Origin: JANPJV01 sp031425695
Lineage (GTDB): Bacteria > Pseudomonadota > Gammaproteobacteria > Xanthomonadales > SZUA-5
Assembly: GCA_031425695.1 (NCBI GenBank)
Contig: JANPJV010000176.1
Span: 1-13,328 of the forward strand
Reading direction: 5' to 3'
Length of the DNA stretch: 13,328 nt
Made by a program: the position numbers and the translations under genes
In this document: positions 1-8,461 of the stretch, one piece after another
Position numbering within the stretch: the stretch's first letter is position 1
How the letters are laid out: each line of letters opens with the position of its first letter
Notes under the pieces: model-generated
Seen by the model: only the letters and a program-made list of their open reading frames with translations
Database searches by the model: none
Told to the model about the DNA's origin: nothing

Positions 1-204
1 GACGCCCCGGTTCGGCTCGAAGGAGACGAGGCCGAGGGCAGCAAGCCGCCGCAAGGCCTCCCGCACCGGCGTGCGAGAGACGTCGAACCGTTCGGAGAGC
101 TGCTCCTGTCGCAGGACGGTCGCCGGCGGGATCGTCCCGCCGACGATCTCGTCCTCGAGTACGCGCGCGATGTCGTCGGCCTTGGTGGAGGAGAGCGTAC
201 TCAT
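1..204 (-). CDS. GntR-family transcriptional regulator, N-terminal part (runs off the left edge)
   Basis: The reverse strand from the ATG at 204-202 stays open to the window edge and gives 68 residues. They form a typical GntR winged helix-turn-helix: an N-terminal helix (KADDIARVLEDEIVGGTIPP), then LRQEQLSERFDVSRTPVREA, the family's recognition-helix signature, then a wing around LGLVSFEPN. GntR proteins are cytoplasmic dimeric DNA-binding regulators whose C-terminal domain senses a small metabolite. That domain lies outside the window, so the subfamily (FadR/FCD, HutC or other) cannot be assigned. The gene is divergent from aceA, with 143 nt between the starts, so control of aceA and of itself is the simplest inference. 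The style (SRTPVREALRRL, GC-rich C-ending codons) would fit an actinobacterium as well as or better than the proteobacterial genes to the right. Confidence 0.85.
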   Translation of the reverse strand, partial: MSTLSSTKADDIARVLEDEIVGGTIPPATVLRQEQLSERFDVSRTPVREALRRLAALGLVSFEPNRGV

Positions 205-347
205 CGGCAGCGGCAGTGTATGGGACCCGATAGTGCTATTGCTGTACCAATCTTGGATCCGAAATCTGAGCTTGTGACAACCTTGTAGCACTATAGACCC
301 ACGTGTAGGATCCAGGAATACAAATTCTGGATCCAGAGGAGAGCCAC
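205..347. promoter_or_regulatory. Divergent control region between the GntR gene and aceA, with several palindromes
   Basis: This stretch is clearly richer in A and T than its flanks and holds nested symmetric sites. A 9-bp inverted repeat pairs ATAGTGCTA (230-238) with TAGCACTAT (286-294). TTGTGACAA (272-280) is a palindrome around a central G and fits the general GntR operator layout of a GT..AC core. TGGATCC occurs at 254-260 and 328-334. GGATCCAG (308-315) is inverted as CTGGATCC (327-334), and TCTGGATCCAGA (326-337) is a perfect 12-bp palindrome directly before the ribosome site. A Shine-Dalgarno-like AGAGGAG (335-341) sits 6 nt from the aceA ATG. The symmetry is visible directly; operator function and the choice of regulator are inferred. 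I could not place confident -35 and -10 boxes. Confidence 0.6.
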
Positions 348-1592
348 ATGAGCCCGATCGACACCAGCGAGCGCCCCTATAGCCAGGAGGACGTGGAACG
401 CCTCCGCGGCACTGTCACGATCGAGCACACGCTCGCGAGGCTCGGCGCGGAACGACTCCGCACCCTCCTCGCCGAGGACGAGTGGGTTCCGGCGCTCGGT
501 GCGATGACGGGCGGCCAGGCGGTCCAGATGGTGAAAGCAGGGCTGAAGTCGATCTACCTGTCCGGCTGGCAGGTCGCAGCCGACGCGAACCTCTCCGGCA
601 ACACGTATCCCGACCAGAGCCTCTACCCCGCGAACAGCGCTCCGGCGCTCGTGAAGCGCATCAACAACGCCCTGCTCCGCGCCGACCAGATCTCCCACGC
701 CGAGGGCGACGACTCGGTGCACTGGCTGGCACCGATCGTGGCGGACGCCGAGGCCGGCTTCGGCGGCGCTCTGAACGCCTACGAGATCATGAAGTCGTTC
801 ATCGAGGCAGGCGCTGCCGCGGTGCACTTCGAGGATCAGCTCTCGTCGGAGAAGAAGTGCGGTCACCTCGGCGGCAAGGTGCTCGTGCCGACGGCACAGC
901 ACGTCCGCACCCTGATCGCCGCCCGCCTCGCGGCGGACGTGGCCGACGTGCCGACGCTCGTCGTCGCTCGTACCGATGCCCTCTCGGCGTCACTCCTGAC
1001 GAGCGACATCGACGAGGTCGACCGCGAGTTCTGCACCGGTGAGCGAACCCCCGAAGGCTTCTTCCGGGTGCGCGACGGCATCGACGCCGCGATCGCCCGT
1101 GGGCTCGCCTACGCGCCGTACGCCGACCTGATCTGGTGCGAGACCGGCACGCCCGACATCGCCGAGGCCGAGCAGTTCGCCGCCGCGATCCACGAGCAGT
1201 ACCCGGATCAGCTGCTCGCGTACAACTGCTCGCCGTCGTTCAACTGGCGCAAGCACTTGAGCGACGAGCAGATCGCCTCGTTCCAGAGCGACCTCGCCGC
1301 GATGGGCTACCGCTTCCAGTTCATCACCCTGGCGGGCTTCCACGCGCTCAACTTTTCGATGTTCCAGCTCGCCAAGGGCTACAAGGCGCGCCAGATGTCC
1401 GCCTACGTCGAGTTGCAGCAGGCCGAGTTCGCGGCCGAGCCGCTGGGCTACACCGCCACCAAGCACCAGCGCGAAGTCGGCACCGGCTATTTCGACCAGG
1501 TCACGCAGGTGATCTCCGGCGCCAATTCCTCCGTCACCGCGCTCAAGGGCTCGACCGAGGAAGAACAGTTTGAAGAACCGGTTGCGCATTGA
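348..1592 (+). CDS. aceA: Isocitrate lyase
   Basis: Cleaves isocitrate to glyoxylate and succinate, the first step of the glyoxylate shunt, in the cytoplasm. The 414 residues match the roughly 430-residue short class of the family. Visible landmarks are SGWQVAADANL (72-82) and VADAEAGFGG (131-140) in the barrel, the catalytic KKCGHL signature (169-174, Cys171), YNCSPSFNW (292-300), the GYTATKHQREVGTGYFD segment (367-383) and the C-terminal GSTEEEQF lid tail. The ATG at 348 follows AGAGGAG by 6 nt. The first 300 or so residues, including LIWCETGTPD, resemble actinobacterial enzymes as I recall them. The last 80 or so, and everything downstream, fit gammaproteobacteria, so the gene may be a natural recombinant or an assembly join. 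A malate synthase gene, a common neighbour, is not in the window. The enzyme assignment itself is firm. Confidence 0.95.
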   Translation: MSPIDTSERPYSQEDVERLRGTVTIEHTLARLGAERLRTLLAEDEWVPALGAMTGGQAVQMVKAGLKSIYLSGWQVAADANLSGNTYPDQSLYPANSAPALVKRINNALLRADQISHAEGDDSVHWLAPIVADAEAGFGGALNAYEIMKSFIEAGAAAVHFEDQLSSEKKCGHLGGKVLVPTAQHVRTLIAARLAADVADVPTLVVARTDALSASLLTSDIDEVDREFCTGERTPEGFFRVRDGIDAAIARGLAYAPYADLIWCETGTPDIAEAEQFAAAIHEQYPDQLLAYNCSPSFNWRKHLSDEQIASFQSDLAAMGYRFQFITLAGFHALNFSMFQLAKGYKARQMSAYVELQQAEFAAEPLGYTATKHQREVGTGYFDQVTQVISGANSSVTALKGSTEEEQFEEPVAH

Positions 1593-1598
1593 GCCTTC

Positions 1599-1631
1599 GT
1601 AGCCCGGAGTAGCGCGGAGCGCTTCTCCGGG
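1599..1631. repeat. REP-like hairpin headed by GTAG
   Basis: A GTAG tetranucleotide (1599-1602) is followed by a near-perfect hairpin. CCCGGAG (1603-1609) pairs with CTCCGGG (1625-1631), and inside it AGCGC (1611-1615) pairs with GCGCT (1619-1623) around a GGA loop, with a single T-T mismatch between the two stems. GTAG or GGAG followed by a palindrome is the organisation of REP elements mobilised by RAYT (TnpA-REP) transposases, known for example from Stenotrophomonas. It starts 7 nt after the aceA stop. It may protect the aceA message 3' end, but it lacks a T-run, so it is not itself an intrinsic terminator. Confidence 0.75.
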
Positions 1632-1699
1632 TAGGACTTTCGGCCACTGCAAAAGCAGCGGCCGCTCACGCACAATAACGCTGCACAGTGTCACTCTCG

Positions 1700-1726
1700 A
1701 ACCCGGCCATGAGCCGGGTTTTTTTT
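1700..1726 (+). terminator. Rho-independent terminator of aceA
   Basis: AACCCGGC (1700-1707) and GCCGGGTT (1713-1720) form a perfect 8-bp GC-rich stem with a 5-nt CATGA loop. It is followed directly by a run of T residues (1719-1726). This is the canonical form of an intrinsic terminator and should end transcription about 110 nt after the aceA stop, which argues against read-through into ppsA. Confidence 0.9.
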
Positions 1727-1746
1727 GCGCGGTGCATGGTGACGAA

Positions 1747-1838
1747 CGTAGGTCATGTTGCCCGCGCCAGCGGGCTACTTGACGGCTTCTGCTCGAACAG
1801 CGTCAAGTAGCTCGCATACGCGGGCAACATGACCTACG
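1747..1838. repeat. 92-nt inverted pair of a 37-nt GTAG-headed unit
   Basis: CGTAGGTCATGTTGCCCGCG (1747-1766) is exactly inverted at 1819-1838, a 20-bp perfect match. Inside it GCTACTTGACG (1774-1784) is exactly inverted at 1801-1811. The 7-nt pieces between (1767-1773 and 1812-1818) mostly do not match, and 16 nt remain as the central loop. The element is best read as two head-to-head copies of one 37-nt unit (1748-1784, and 1801-1837 inverted), each beginning with GTAG. The left copy can also fold alone (CCCGC-GCCA-GCGGG, 1761-1774), while the right copy has lost that internal symmetry. It resembles inverted REP dimers. It lies about 100 nt before the ppsA start and has no T-run. Confidence 0.8.
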
Positions 1839-1944
1839 AAAGGCGCGACCCGCACCGGCCATCACGCACTACGCGCACTCGCCTCGACGATTCGCACTAG
1901 CATTCGCCGCCAGACTCGAAGGCTGCCTTGATGGAGATGCGCGC

Positions 1945-4314
<2,370 letters not shown>

Positions 4315-4327
4315 GTTTTTGCTCTGC

Positions 4328-4454
4328 GTGGGTCCGGACCTTGTCCGGACGCTTTTGATTTGGTGGGTCTGCGCTATGCGCGGACTCTTTTGCTCTTGGT
4401 TCTTACCGGTTCAACAAAATGAAAATCGTCCGCGCGCAGCGCAGACCCACCAAA
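4328..4454. repeat. Cluster of three REP-like 30-nt units between convergent genes, possibly a two-way terminator
   Basis: Two direct units (4328-4357 and 4363-4392) share the plan GTGGGTC, then about nine variable bases, then CGGAC or GCGGAC, then CTTTTG, at identical length. In the first unit the centre is the palindrome pair GGTCCGGACC (4331-4340) and GTCCGGAC (4343-4350). A third unit lies inverted on the far side, so 4359-4385 pairs with 4428-4454 over 25 of 27 positions with a 42-nt loop. The cluster fills most of the 142 nt between ppsA and the convergent peptidase gene. T-runs flank arms on both sides, so bidirectional transcription termination is plausible but not proven. Confidence 0.7.
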
Positions 4455-4456
4455 AG

Positions 4457-5389
4457 CTATTGCGCCCCCAGCACCATCCCCTCCACCGGCGTCACTTTCT
4501 CGCCGTTGACGGTGAACTCGAACGGGATCGAGACCAGCGCGCCGCCGCGGTTGCGCTGGATGGCGAAATGCAGGTGCGGGCCCGTGGAGAATCCGGTGTT
4601 GCCGCTCTTGGCGACGGCCTGGCCGGCTTTGACGCGATCGCCGATCGATACAATCACGCTTTCCAGCGCCAGGTGCGCATAGACGGCCATGGTGCCGTCG
4701 TCGTGGAGGATGCGGATCTCATTGGCGCGGCTGCCGAATTTCGATAGATCGGTGCCGCTCGCGTAGAAATCGGTTTCACTGCTCATGACGATGCCTGCCC
4801 GGGCAGCGAGCACCGGCGTGCCTTCTTCCATGCCGATGTCGACCGCGTGGCTCGATTGCTCGTGGGTATGGCTGTAGGTGCCATTGAACGCCTGGCCGAC
4901 GCGCAGGCTCAGGCTGTCGTCGAAGGGTAGCCGGTATTCCGCAGTCGGGTCATGGCGCGCGGCCGGATCACCATGCACATAACGGTAGTTCCACTGATAG
5001 CTCCAGCCGCGCTTCGGATCGAGCGGCTGGACCTGCATCACCAGCGTGTTCTGCTGGCCCGGCACGACCACGCTGGCGGGCAGCGGCGGCTGGCTGACGA
5101 CGTTGTCGGATTTTTCGAAGGCCAGCAGGACTTCGATCGGTCCGCCGTAGCCGTTCCAGATCGTATAGCGACGATCCTCTTTTGGCCCGTCCTCGCGCAG
5201 GAACACCATCTGCTTGTTGTCGACCTTGACCAGTCGCTCGTCGACCGGCGCAGTCGTACCCGCAGGCGGCGAATCACTGAAATGCATCACCCCCTTCTCG
5301 TCGCGGAAGGAATAGATGCGCTTGGCATCGAGCGTGGGGGCGAGCGCGAGGCCCATCAGGGCGAGGGCAAGAACCAGTTTCAAATTCAT
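4457..5389 (-). CDS. Secreted DUF4124-M23 family zinc metallopeptidase
   Basis: The 310 residues start with a clear Sec signal peptide (hydrophobic LVLALALMGLALA, likely cleavage after DA at about 22). A short DUF4124-type module follows (RIYSFRDEKGVMHFSDSPP, 24-42), then a beta-rich middle region. The C-terminal half is an M23 (LytM/lysostaphin-type) domain. Its zinc-site residues are all visible: His181 and Asp184 in SSHAVDIG, His239 in VYAHL, and His272/His274 in GPHLHFAIQ. Such enzymes cut peptidoglycan cross-links, or act as scaffolds when degenerate; this one looks catalytically intact, and the exact bond is unknown. The gene starts 5 nt after the SGNH hydrolase stop and lacks an obvious Shine-Dalgarno site, suggesting translational coupling. 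It is the last gene of the sdaA unit and converges on ppsA. Confidence 0.9.
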   Translation of the reverse strand: MNLKLVLALALMGLALAPTLDAKRIYSFRDEKGVMHFSDSPPAGTTAPVDERLVKVDNKQMVFLREDGPKEDRRYTIWNGYGGPIEVLLAFEKSDNVVSQPPLPASVVVPGQQNTLVMQVQPLDPKRGWSYQWNYRYVHGDPAARHDPTAEYRLPFDDSLSLRVGQAFNGTYSHTHEQSSHAVDIGMEEGTPVLAARAGIVMSSETDFYASGTDLSKFGSRANEIRILHDDGTMAVYAHLALESVIVSIGDRVKAGQAVAKSGNTGFSTGPHLHFAIQRNRGGALVSIPFEFTVNGEKVTPVEGMVLGAQ

Positions 5390-5394
5390 GGAGG

Positions 5395-6576
5395 CTAGCC
5401 TAGAGGACGAGCGGGGCAGCGATCTATCCGCGGCCCATGCGGAACACGCGCGTTCATTTTTTCCACACTGAGGCGGTATACCCGTTCGGCAAGGACCAGC
5501 TGGCCAGCTTCGGACAGGTGCACGAAATCGAAGAACACGGGTGCCGGGTGATCGTCAAAGACGCCGCCGAGGTCGACAACCCCCAATGCGGGATCGGCAG
5601 CGAGCGCCGCCTGGAGGTGCTTGCGCGTCGTGCGCTGCAGCCGGACATGGGTGGCAGGCGATGCACCCACGATCGCGCTTTCGTCTGCCACCGGCGTCGA
5701 CCGGTCAAAAACGGTCGGCTGCCACAAATGCAGCGTATCGACACCGGCAGCGGCAGCGAGCGCCCGGGTCTGGCGCAAGCTGGCGAGGTAGGCGGTCGCC
5801 GTCTGTTCCGCTTGTGTGCCGAGCTCGGCATCGGTCGGCACGGCAGGCGCCCGCCGCGCGAGCCGCGCAATGCCCTCGAAGCGCACCGCGAGCACGCCAA
5901 GCAGCTCGCGCAGATGGTTGGACGCATTGAACTCGCGACGACGATTACTCTCGTTCTGCGGTTCCCCGGCCCGTCCTGATTGCACGGTCGCGAAGACATC
6001 ATTCGGCCCGTCGAGGAAGACAGCCAGGTCCGCCGGGGGCTCCGGGCAGCGCAAAGCGAGCTGGAAGGCGAGCGCGCTCTGCTGGCTGACGTAGCCCGAT
6101 TCGCCAAAGTTGCGCACGCGTACGCCCAGCTCCGGCGCGTTCTGCGCATACAGTCTCTCGAGTTGGGCGGCGAGCGTGCCGCCATCGCGATTGCCGGTGC
6201 CCCAGGCAGTCGAGCCACCGAACAACCACAGCGTGCGTTGTTCCGCTTCGACGCTGGGTGGCGTCACGCGAAATCCATGCGCGTCGACATTGACCGCAGA
6301 ACCCGCAAATTGGGCGCGCCGCCAGTAGACATAGCTGTGCCACTCGGACCGGCGCGCGTCGTGGTGGTCGCGCCAATAGTCGTCGATCCACCTCTGGTCG
6401 CCCTGGACCGCGGCAGCGCTTTCACGCTTGGGCGCGGACGGCCCGTCGGGATCGAAGCGCGCCAGCTCGGCACCGGGCAACGCCCGCAGCAGATGGTCGA
6501 CGAGCAGCAGCAGCAACAGGGTGATGCCGAAAATCACCCACGCCTGCGCTACGCCTCGCAGGACACACTTCAGCAT
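5395..6576 (-). CDS. Membrane-anchored SGNH/GDSL-type hydrolase
   Basis: The 393 residues begin with one strongly hydrophobic helix (about 12-27, VIFGITLLLLLLV), consistent with an inner-membrane anchor and periplasmic catalytic domain. A segment YWRRAQFAGSAVNVDAHGFRVT (84-105) precedes the core. SGNH blocks are visible in order: block I GGSTAWG with nucleophile Ser122, block II NFGESGYVS (156-164), block III LDGPNDV with Asn192, and block V DFVHLSEAG with Asp350 and His353. Family members remove acyl or other ester groups from lipids, glycans or cell-wall polymers; the substrate here cannot be told. The ATG lies inside the end of sdaA (shared ATGCTGA, 7-nt overlap), and the M23 gene follows 5 nt after the stop. 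A role in modifying the envelope together with the peptidase is an inference from that layout. Confidence 0.82.
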   Translation of the reverse strand: MLKCVLRGVAQAWVIFGITLLLLLLVDHLLRALPGAELARFDPDGPSAPKRESAAAVQGDQRWIDDYWRDHHDARRSEWHSYVYWRRAQFAGSAVNVDAHGFRVTPPSVEAEQRTLWLFGGSTAWGTGNRDGGTLAAQLERLYAQNAPELGVRVRNFGESGYVSQQSALAFQLALRCPEPPADLAVFLDGPNDVFATVQSGRAGEPQNESNRRREFNASNHLRELLGVLAVRFEGIARLARRAPAVPTDAELGTQAEQTATAYLASLRQTRALAAAAGVDTLHLWQPTVFDRSTPVADESAIVGASPATHVRLQRTTRKHLQAALAADPALGVVDLGGVFDDHPAPVFFDFVHLSEAGQLVLAERVYRLSVEKMNARVPHGPRIDRCPARPLG

Positions 6577-7949
6577 TCGATGACGTTCACCGCCAGCCCG
6601 CCGCGGCTGGTTTCCTTGTACTTGTCCTGCATGTCGCGACCGGTGTCGCGCATGGTCTTGATCACCTTGTCGAGCGAAACGCGATGCTTGCCGTCGCCGC
6701 GCAGGGCCATGCGCGATGCGTTGATCGCCTTGACCGCGCCCATCGCGTTGCGCTCGATGCAGGGGATCTGCACGAGCCCGCCAATCGGGTCGCAGGTGAG
6801 GCCGAGATTGTGTTCCATGCCGATTTCGGCCGCGTTTTCGACCTGCATCACGGTGCCGCCGAGCGCGGCCGTAAGCCCGCCCGCAGCCATCGAGCAGGCC
6901 ACGCCGACTTCACCCTGGCAACCGACTTCGGCACCGGAAATCGAGGCGTTTTCCTTGTAGAGAATGCCGATTGCACCGGCAGTCAACAGGAATTCGATGA
7001 TGCCGTCGTCACTCGCATTCGGGCAGAAGCGCGCGAAATAGTGCATGACCGCGGGCACGATCCCGGCAGCGCCATTGGTCGGTGCGGTGACTACGCGGCC
7101 ACCCGCGGCGTTCTCTTCGTTGACCGCGAGCGCGTAGAGATTGACCCAATCGAGCACGGTCAGCGGATCGCGCATGTTGGCCTCGGGCCGCAGCGTCAGC
7201 TCGCGGTACATTGCCGGGGCCCGGCGCGCGACCTTGAGGCCACCGGGCAGTACGCCAGACTGGCGCAGGCCGCGTTCCATGCAGTCCTGCATGGCTTTCC
7301 AGATGCGCAGCAGTCCGGCACGCGTGTCGGCCTCCGGGCGCCAGGCCAGCTCATTGGCGAGCATGATCCCGGCAATGGTCAAGCCGGTTTCCGCGCAGTG
7401 CGCGAGCAACTCGTCGCCACTGCTGTACGGATAGGCCTGCAGCGTGGCATCCGGGACGATGCGGTCCGCCGCGGCTTCGTCGTGGTTGACCACGAAACCG
7501 CCGCCGACCGAGTAATAGTCGCGCGTGAACAGCTCCTGGTCGGCCACGTCGAACGCGGTGAAGCGCATCCCGTTGGAGTGATAGGGCAGTTTCTGGCGCT
7601 TGTTGAAGATCAGGTCGGTCTTCTCATCGAAGCGGATCGAGAGCGAGCCCATGAGCTTGAGCGATTGGTCGCCGCGCACGCGCGCCAGCGTCTGCGGGAT
7701 CAGGTCGGGATCGATCTGGTCCGGCTCCCAGCCTTCGAATCCGAGCAACAGTGCCTTGTCGGTGCCGTGGCCGCGCCCGGTATGCGCGAGGGAGCCGAAC
7801 AGCTCCGCCCGCAGCCGCGCGACGCGCGACAGCACGCCGCGCTCCGCCAGGCGGTGGGCGAAGCGGCAGGCCGCGCGCATCGGCCCGACTGTGTGCGAGG
7901 ACGATGGCCCGATGCCGATCTTGAAGAGGTCGAAGACGCTGACTGCCAC
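6570..7949 (-). CDS. sdaA: L-serine dehydratase, single-chain iron-sulfur type
   Basis: Deaminates L-serine to pyruvate and ammonia in the cytoplasm using an oxygen-sensitive [4Fe-4S] cluster instead of PLP. The 459 residues match the single-polypeptide class (about 455-460). The N-terminal beta domain carries IGPSSSHTVGPM (13-24). The C-terminal alpha domain carries VTAPTNGAAGIVPA (287-300) and the three cluster cysteines Cys344 (EVGCQGE), Cys386 (LTCDPIGG) and Cys397 (IPCIER). The protein ends in Cys459. In the Legionella enzyme the C-terminal cysteine occupies the serine site as a fourth cluster ligand ('tail in mouth'), so the feature looks conserved. The start is a GTG at 7949, with AGAGG about 10 nt upstream (7964-7960). 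It heads a three-gene unit and is divergent from the glutaredoxin-like gene. Confidence 0.96.
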   Translation of the reverse strand: MAVSVFDLFKIGIGPSSSHTVGPMRAACRFAHRLAERGVLSRVARLRAELFGSLAHTGRGHGTDKALLLGFEGWEPDQIDPDLIPQTLARVRGDQSLKLMGSLSIRFDEKTDLIFNKRQKLPYHSNGMRFTAFDVADQELFTRDYYSVGGGFVVNHDEAAADRIVPDATLQAYPYSSGDELLAHCAETGLTIAGIMLANELAWRPEADTRAGLLRIWKAMQDCMERGLRQSGVLPGGLKVARRAPAMYRELTLRPEANMRDPLTVLDWVNLYALAVNEENAAGGRVVTAPTNGAAGIVPAVMHYFARFCPNASDDGIIEFLLTAGAIGILYKENASISGAEVGCQGEVGVACSMAAGGLTAALGGTVMQVENAAEIGMEHNLGLTCDPIGGLVQIPCIERNAMGAVKAINASRMALRGDGKHRVSLDKVIKTMRDTGRDMQDKYKETSRGGLAVNVIEC

Positions 7950-8040
7950 CGCTGTACACCTCTAACCCAAGCAAGATCGCCGATTATGCGGGGAGCGCCG
8001 CGCCGGCGCTGACCCTCTTGTCCGACGTTCAGGAAATCGC
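7950..8040. promoter_or_regulatory. Divergent promoter region of sdaA and the glutaredoxin-like gene
   Basis: This 91-nt gap must hold the promoters of both divergent genes unless they lie further inside. Reading toward sdaA, CATAAT (7988-7983) is one base from the consensus -10 box. No good -35 sits 17-18 nt upstream of it, so an activator-dependent or weak promoter is possible. Toward the glutaredoxin-like gene I see only the Shine-Dalgarno-like AGGA at 8031-8034. Confidence 0.35.
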
Positions 8041-8283
8041 ATGCAGCTGACGCTCTACCAACGCGAAGACTGCCATCTCTGCGAGCTCGCGCTCGACGTA
8101 CTCGACGCGTGCGGGCTGTCGGGGTCGGTGGCGTTGGTCGACATCGACGAGGATGCGGAGCTGGGGGTCGAATTCGGGCTGCGCATTCCGGTGCTGGAGC
8201 GCACGGACGGGGAGCAGCTGGACTGGCCGTTTCGGGCGGAGGCGGTGCGCGGGTTCGTGGGTCGCGGGCAATTGCCCGATTGA
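8041..8283 (+). CDS. Small glutaredoxin-like thiol-disulfide protein
   Basis: An 80-residue thioredoxin-fold protein beginning MQLTLYQREDCHLCELA, with the redox motif Cys-His-Leu-Cys at 11-14 right after the first beta strand. The second strand (VALVDIDED) and the cis-proline strand (LRIPVLE, Pro50) are in the expected places, and the C-terminal WPFRAEAVRGFV forms the last helix. This matches the short glutaredoxin-like family of proteobacteria (PF05768 type). Members are cytosolic and presumed to act in thiol-disulfide exchange, but partners are mostly unknown. The ATG at 8041 follows AGGA by 6 nt. It stands alone: sdaA is divergent and a repeat element follows its stop. Confidence 0.88.
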   Translation: MQLTLYQREDCHLCELALDVLDACGLSGSVALVDIDEDAELGVEFGLRIPVLERTDGEQLDWPFRAEAVRGFVGRGQLPD

Positions 8284-8284
8284 G

Positions 8285-8449
8285 GTAGCGTGGCACTGAG
8301 CGCGCGAAACAACCGGTTTTTCGCGCGATTGTTGATCGCGCCAGCGCCGCGGCTTCATACCGAATGGGTCGCAACCTCGAACACGCGGCGCTGCCGCGAT
8401 TCCCTTGTTGCCCGCCCCCAACACGACGCGCGGTCAGTGCCACGCTACA
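8285..8449. repeat. 165-bp element with 22-bp terminal inverted repeats, GTAG to CTAC
   Basis: GTAGCGTGGCACTGA (8285-8299) is exactly inverted at 8435-8449. After one mismatched base the match continues through CGCGCG (8301-8306 with 8428-8433), giving 21 of 22 paired positions. The left end also folds locally: CGCGCGAAA (8301-8309) pairs with TTTCGCGCG (8319-8327) around a 9-nt loop. No open frame of note lies inside, and no obvious target-site duplication is seen. The shape is that of a MITE-like or inverted REP element. It fills almost the whole gap between the glutaredoxin-like gene and the small membrane protein. Confidence 0.75.
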
Positions 8450-8461
8450 AACCTACCCACC

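Noticed and set aside
5980..6960. 326-residue forward frame spanning the ends of the SGNH and sdaA genes
   Set aside because: It crosses the junction of two supported reverse-strand genes and shows no protein-like segment.
6684..8012. 442-residue forward frame opposite sdaA
   Set aside because: Antisense shadow of sdaA; composition (Arg, Gly, Ala, His) and lack of any motif match a GC-driven mirror frame, and it would run through the sdaA promoter.
8301..8327. Intrinsic terminator of the glutaredoxin-like gene
   Set aside because: The 9-bp hairpin is good but is followed by ATTG, not a T-run, so I keep it only as part of the inverted-repeat element.
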